DNA from: CAZEAC01 sp964510065
GTDB taxonomy: Bacteria; Bdellovibrionota_C; UBA2361; CAIXSY01
DNA: 54,785 nucleotides
Direction: 5' to 3'
Assembly (NCBI GenBank): GCA_964510065.1
Contig: CAZEAC010000028.1
Span: 1-54,785, forward strand
Part shown: positions 51,857 through 54,785 of the stretch, piece by piece
Layout of the letters: the number at the start of each line of letters is the position of its first letter
How positions within the stretch are numbered: position 1 is the first letter of the stretch
Made by a program: the position numbers and the translations under genes
Notes under the pieces: generated by a model
Databases searched by the model: none
Seen by the model: only the letters and a program-made list of their open reading frames with translations
Told to the model about the DNA's origin: nothing

Positions 51857-52795
51857 TCAACCTAAAGGAGGCGCCTTATCATTCACAAGTTTTACAAAAA
51901 GCTCCTCGAGACTGCCTTGTACAAACTGATACGACTCAACCGCAAGGCCACAATCGAGCGCCATGCGCAGCGCCCGCTCAGATCTCTCCTTGCTGTCAAA
52001 TAGTATATGCAGATGTTTGATCTGCTGTTTTGTCTCTGAGGCGAGCTTAAGAATTTCATCCGGGACACGAGCAACATCGTGGAGCACTAATTCAAATTTC
52101 GCCGCGGTCAAACGCGGAATGTCCTGTACCTCAAAAACTCCTTTGAGCTCCCCGTGCGCCAATACCGATACTCGATCACAAAGGAATTCTACGTCGCTTA
52201 ATATATGCGATGACATAAACAGAGTTGCTCCTTTAGTTTTGAGGTCACTGAAGATTTCGCGAAACTCGCGCCGGCCCAAAGGATCAAGCCCTGAAAACGG
52301 CTCATCCAAGATCATCAGTCGTGGCGCACTAAGAAGCGCTTGCGCGAGAGCAACACGCTGAAGAAGTCCCTTGGAAAGCGTCCGAAGCGTGACGGCGGAA
52401 CGCTCAGCGAGCCCCACTCGCTCGAGGCAGTTCACAATTTCCCTGTTGAGTGCCGCGCCATGCAGTCCGCTGAGCACACCATAAAGCCACATCGTCTCGC
52501 GAACAGTTAAGTTATCATAGAAGTAGGGCTGTTCTGGGATATAGCCAACTGCCTGCCTTGACTGCGGATCGCGAAAATCTTTGCCGAATATTATTATGGT
52601 TCCTGAAGCGGGATTAACCAAATTTAAGAGACATTTGATTGTGGTGGTCTTTCCTGCTCCGTTATGTCCGAGGAATCCAAAGGTCTCGCCTTCCTTGACT
52701 TCGAGACTAAAGGGCTTCAACGTAAGTGTTCGCTGAAGCGACCAGTTCCCCTTGTAGGCATAACTCAAGTTTTCAATGGTGAGCGCTGCTGTCAT
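51857..52795 (-). CDS. ABC exporter ATPase
   Basis: 312 residues. Walker A is GHNGAGKTT, the Q loop is YIPEQPY, the signature is the variant LSKGLLQRV, Walker B is LMILDEPFSGLD, and the switch His lies in SSHIL. The C-terminal 90 residues form the usual extra domain of ABC-2 exporter ATPases. The start overlaps the TPR gene stop by four bases; the permease follows after six bases. Together they form a minimal exporter. Confidence 0.92.
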   Translation of the reverse strand: MTAALTIENLSYAYKGNWSLQRTLTLKPFSLEVKEGETFGFLGHNGAGKTTTIKCLLNLVNPASGTIIIFGKDFRDPQSRQAVGYIPEQPYFYDNLTVRETMWLYGVLSGLHGAALNREIVNCLERVGLAERSAVTLRTLSKGLLQRVALAQALLSAPRLMILDEPFSGLDPLGRREFREIFSDLKTKGATLFMSSHILSDVEFLCDRVSVLAHGELKGVFEVQDIPRLTAAKFELVLHDVARVPDEILKLASETKQQIKHLHILFDSKERSERALRMALDCGLAVESYQFVQGSLEELFVKLVNDKAPPLG

Positions 52796-53496
52796 CGTAC
52801 CTGCAGAGGGCTATTGCCGCCCTTCTCCATCGGCAAAGTGCCGTTCTCTATTTGTTCCAGCCGGCGCTCGAGTGCTGCGCGCATCGCCGGGTCATTGCTG
52901 CCACGTATCAGCTCACGTAGAAACTCAATTGCCGTCTCGTTACTTTCAAGTAGCGCTAACTTTTTAGCAGCAAGCCTTGCCACAAGACGGTGCGCGCCAG
53001 GCAACTTTGCCGCGCGAACGAAGTCATCTTTAGCAAGCTCTCCCTGCTGTAAGAAGATCATTCGGACTATGCCGCGGAGATAATAATAGTTCCAATAGTT
53101 CGGATCTTTTAGTATCGCTTTATTTAGAACGCTCACTGCAATCTCCGGTTGACGTGACTCCCACGACAACATCATGCTGCAAAACTCATATACATGGTGC
53201 GCTCCGGGATTAAGATCCGTGACTAATGCACACATGTGGCTTAGCCACTGGTAGTTTTGATCGCTTCGAAAATGTTTACCGAAGTAGCTTATCGTGTTGA
53301 ACCACAGTAGTTGAGAAAGGGCACTCCGGTAACCAAAGCTTAAAAACTGAAGGCCGGCACCGCTCGGCAGATACAACATTTTTTCTTCTTGCTGAGCGAA
53401 AGCCCTAGGCACTCGCTGCTCAATTTCAATGCGCGCCCGCGAAGTCGCACCAAGGGCGAGGAGCATTGTTGCGAATGAAAGCAGGCGCAGAGACAT
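52792..53496 (-). CDS. TPR-type exported protein
   Basis: 234 residues. The N-terminal 20 residues are hydrophobic with an AxA-like end, so it is probably secreted or anchored in the periplasm. The body is helical with TPR-like pairs (HVYEFCSMMLSWESRQPEIAV, NYYYLRGIVRMIFLQQGELA). The C-terminus is Glu/Gly-rich. It is first in an operon with the ABC exporter and M42 peptidase, so it may be an accessory of the exporter. No specific family recognised. Confidence 0.65.
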   Translation of the reverse strand: MSLRLLSFATMLLALGATSRARIEIEQRVPRAFAQQEEKMLYLPSGAGLQFLSFGYRSALSQLLWFNTISYFGKHFRSDQNYQWLSHMCALVTDLNPGAHHVYEFCSMMLSWESRQPEIAVSVLNKAILKDPNYWNYYYLRGIVRMIFLQQGELAKDDFVRAAKLPGAHRLVARLAAKKLALLESNETAIEFLRELIRGSNDPAMRAALERRLEQIENGTLPMEKGGNSPLQVR

Positions 53497-53662
53497 AACG
53501 TATGTAGTTAAGAGTAGTTAGGAGGGTTGGACGCTTCCCAATTTAAACGAGAAATGTGTGCTTAGGAGTGCGCACCTGATAATACGCAGCGTATAGAGCC
53601 GGTAAGTAAAACGACGGTTTTAATCTTCTTTCAAGACAGGTTAAGACTAGGCAGCGCGATGC

Positions 53663-53824
53663 TTACCACTCTTCGTTTCCTATTTCCGAGAATTTATTGG
53701 AAGCCCGGCGTCCCATAACTTGAACCGCGACAAAGCAAACTACCGCGACCAACGCTACAAGAAGTGCGTATTCGACAAGGCTTGCGCCCGTTTCTTCATT
53801 GCTTTTGGCTACTAAAATCTTCAT
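53663..53824 (-). CDS. Orphan Flp-type pilin
   Basis: 53 residues starting at the ATG at 53824 (GAGGT ten bases before). The leader MKILVAKSNEETG ends in Gly; the mature part begins ASLVEY, giving Glu-Tyr at +5/+6 as in Flp pilins, then a hydrophobic helix (ALLVALVAVVCFVAVQVM) and a short tail. It is a normal-length Flp, unlike the long pilin of the Tad operon 41 kb away. Its neighbours are unrelated. It could be an additional subunit for the same Tad machine. Confidence 0.82.
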   Translation of the reverse strand: MKILVAKSNEETGASLVEYALLVALVAVVCFVAVQVMGRRASNKFSEIGNEEW

Positions 53825-53940
53825 ACGCCAATTAACCTCACTCGACCAATATATCCGTCGAATGAGCTGCTTTGATCCACAAAAAATAAAACAGAGCGTT
53901 TCCAAATAGATACAGTGGTTTCTGCGGTTCTTTCATCATA

Positions 53941-54105
53941 GTGACCATCTATGTGCTTTTTGTTTGGGGCAGTAGTTTGGTTATTAAGTTTAATTGTCCC
54001 GATCCACCGGCTCTTAGGACAGTTGTTGGCGCCCTTTCAATCGCAATGATTAGTGCGCTGTCATTTTTTGTCTGCTTTGGCGGATCAAGAGCATTAGCGC
54101 AGTGA
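53941..54105 (+). CDS. Possible small membrane protein
   Basis: 54 residues from a GTG, with two hydrophobic segments (IYVLFVWGSSLVIKF and LSIAMISALSFFVCFGG). There is no clear ribosome site. Its TGA overlaps the next GTG (GTGA), an arrangement typical of coupled genes. It is divergent from the orphan flp. It is too short to judge on its own; the overlap is the main support. Confidence 0.35.
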   Translation: MTIYVLFVWGSSLVIKFNCPDPPALRTVVGALSIAMISALSFFVCFGGSRALAQ

Positions 54106-54239
54106 GCGTGACAGACTATAAAACGCTGAACGAGACTCGCATTGAATACTGGTGCCAAGTGCGTGATAGTGTTCGCGAACTCGTTAGCGCAATGTTTTCA
54201 TCCGACGCTTACTACAGTGAATGCCACGTGGAGAGTTAG
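54102..54239 (+). CDS. Possible small soluble protein
   Basis: 45 residues from a GTG overlapping the previous stop by four bases. The sequence is polar and helical, with two Cys (IEYWCQVRDSVRELV, YYSECHVES). No family recognised. It may be real, or a piece of a decayed gene. Confidence 0.3.
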   Translation: MSVTDYKTLNETRIEYWCQVRDSVRELVSAMFSSDAYYSECHVES

Positions 54240-54243
54240 GTAG

Positions 54244-54477
54244 GTGTCATTTTTGCGTGAAATTTTAAATGCAGTTACTAGAGGGGCGACGGATAGTTTG
54301 GACAATCCAGAGCCGGACTGGAAATGGCCGTGGTTAGATCGATTGGGTTTAACTGCACGCATCATATTACTTTTAGCTTTGATTTCTCTTATGTTCTATC
54401 TCGACAGATCAACTTTGCATGTCCGACACGGCATGCTGTCGCTGGACCGATTGATCATGGGAGTCCGTGTTGAGTAG
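54244..54477 (+). CDS. Possible small membrane protein
   Basis: 77 residues from a GTG four bases after the previous stop. A Trp-rich segment (DWKWPWLDRLG) is followed by one membrane helix (LTARIILLLALISLMFYL) and a short basic tail. AGG lies a few bases before the GTG. Function unknown; part of a run of three tiny GTG-start frames. Confidence 0.4.
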   Translation: MSFLREILNAVTRGATDSLDNPEPDWKWPWLDRLGLTARIILLLALISLMFYLDRSTLHVRHGMLSLDRLIMGVRVE

Positions 54478-54785
54478 TCGAAGGATTACCCAGCTGAAGG
54501 GAGAACGTGCCAGGTGTGCTCAGTTATTTGTGAAGTTGATGCCATAGGAGCCTCCCTTCATTACAAAGTCATTGGTAAGTCGATATACATAAGATCTTTT
54601 CTGTCTTCGATTATATGAGCTTTCGCTTCTTAGCGACCATTCTGATTATCTTGCCCGCTAAATGCCACACAAATTCGAAGTAACGCTGATCATTGCGAGG
54701 AAGGGCTTCAGTTGAGGAGTGGTCTGTTTGAACTTGCACTGGTTTGCCTTACCCGTTTTGCTTTTGCCACGGTTAATCTTGAGCT
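54478..54785. other. 308-base terminal region without a clear gene
   Basis: No convincing gene, hairpin or repeat seen. A minus-strand frame enters from the window end and closes after about 40 basic residues near 54664; it could be the 3' tail of a gene beyond the edge, but the sequence shows no family. Confidence 0.3.

Noticed and set aside
53949..54158. Minus-strand 69-codon frame opposite the tiny GTG genes
   Set aside because: Its composition looks like antisense of the plus-strand frames, and it has no start signal or family features.
53941..54477. Toxin-antitoxin or phage lysis module
   Set aside because: Small membrane proteins alone are not enough; no antitoxin, endolysin or phage gene is near.

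Overview
The window reads as chromosomal DNA of an aerobic Gram-negative bacterium. TonB-dependent vitamin B12 uptake (BtuB) implies an outer membrane, heme A synthase implies an aa3-type oxidase, and SecA, HemW and a pterin carbinolamine dehydratase are core genes. A long Tad pilus operon, a Hanks-type kinase, several C-mannosyltransferase-like membrane proteins and modest GC content suggest a deep 'deltaproteobacterial' type lineage (Bdellovibrionota/Myxococcota-like). This is a guess, because no rRNA gene or other taxonomic marker is present. I saw no tRNA, rRNA, CRISPR, prophage or complete insertion sequence.

Layout. (1) 109-3263: a receiver/histidine-kinase-like ATPase protein facing an unknown 439-residue helical protein. 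(2) 3609-14381, minus strand: a tightly overlapping Tad/Flp pilus operon (tadZ, flp, cpaB, tadA, tadB, tadC, tadG-like, tadE-like) that ends in a response regulator built on type II secretion ATPase N-domains and a hybrid histidine kinase. Secretin and prepilin peptidase are absent; a second, orphan Flp pilin lies at 53663-53824. (3) 14709-20974: a group of nucleotide-handling enzymes (Nudix, MazG-like, HIT/GalT-like), heme A synthase and a GT39-like glycosyltransferase. (4) 21351-26083: a cobalamin riboswitch followed by btuB, btuF, btuD and btuC. (5) 26080-37708: an APH-fold kinase, a HEAT-like protein, a TMTC-like TPR membrane protein, the PCD-secA-hemW-zinc ribbon operon, and an ABC exporter. 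(6) 37780-44943: a non-RD Ser/Thr kinase, a DUF6502/DUF5666 operon, a second GT39-like protein, an acyl-CoA thioesterase and a TM2 protein. (7) 45165-49686, minus strand: a multinuclear non-heme iron oxidase (MNIO, DUF692) RiPP operon. It consists of a secreted Cys/His-rich precursor, a terminator-like hairpin, the MNIO enzyme, its partner protein, an FGGY kinase and an atypical carbamoyltransferase. (8) 49993-53496: an M42 peptidase, ABC exporter and TPR operon. (9) 53941-54477: three tiny GTG-start reading frames.

Seven copies of a palindromic, non-coding repeat (MITE-like) are scattered between genes. One subfamily is bounded by CTAG. At two loci this CTAG supplies the last base of the final sense codon and the TAG stop of the neighbouring gene.

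The best candidates for something undescribed are the MNIO precursor with its four ExxC[SG]G motifs and built-in attenuator, the carbamoyltransferase in the same operon whose substrate residues are changed, the secretion-ATPase-like response regulator of the Tad operon, and the CTAG repeat family. All function statements rest on motif reading by eye; no database search was run.
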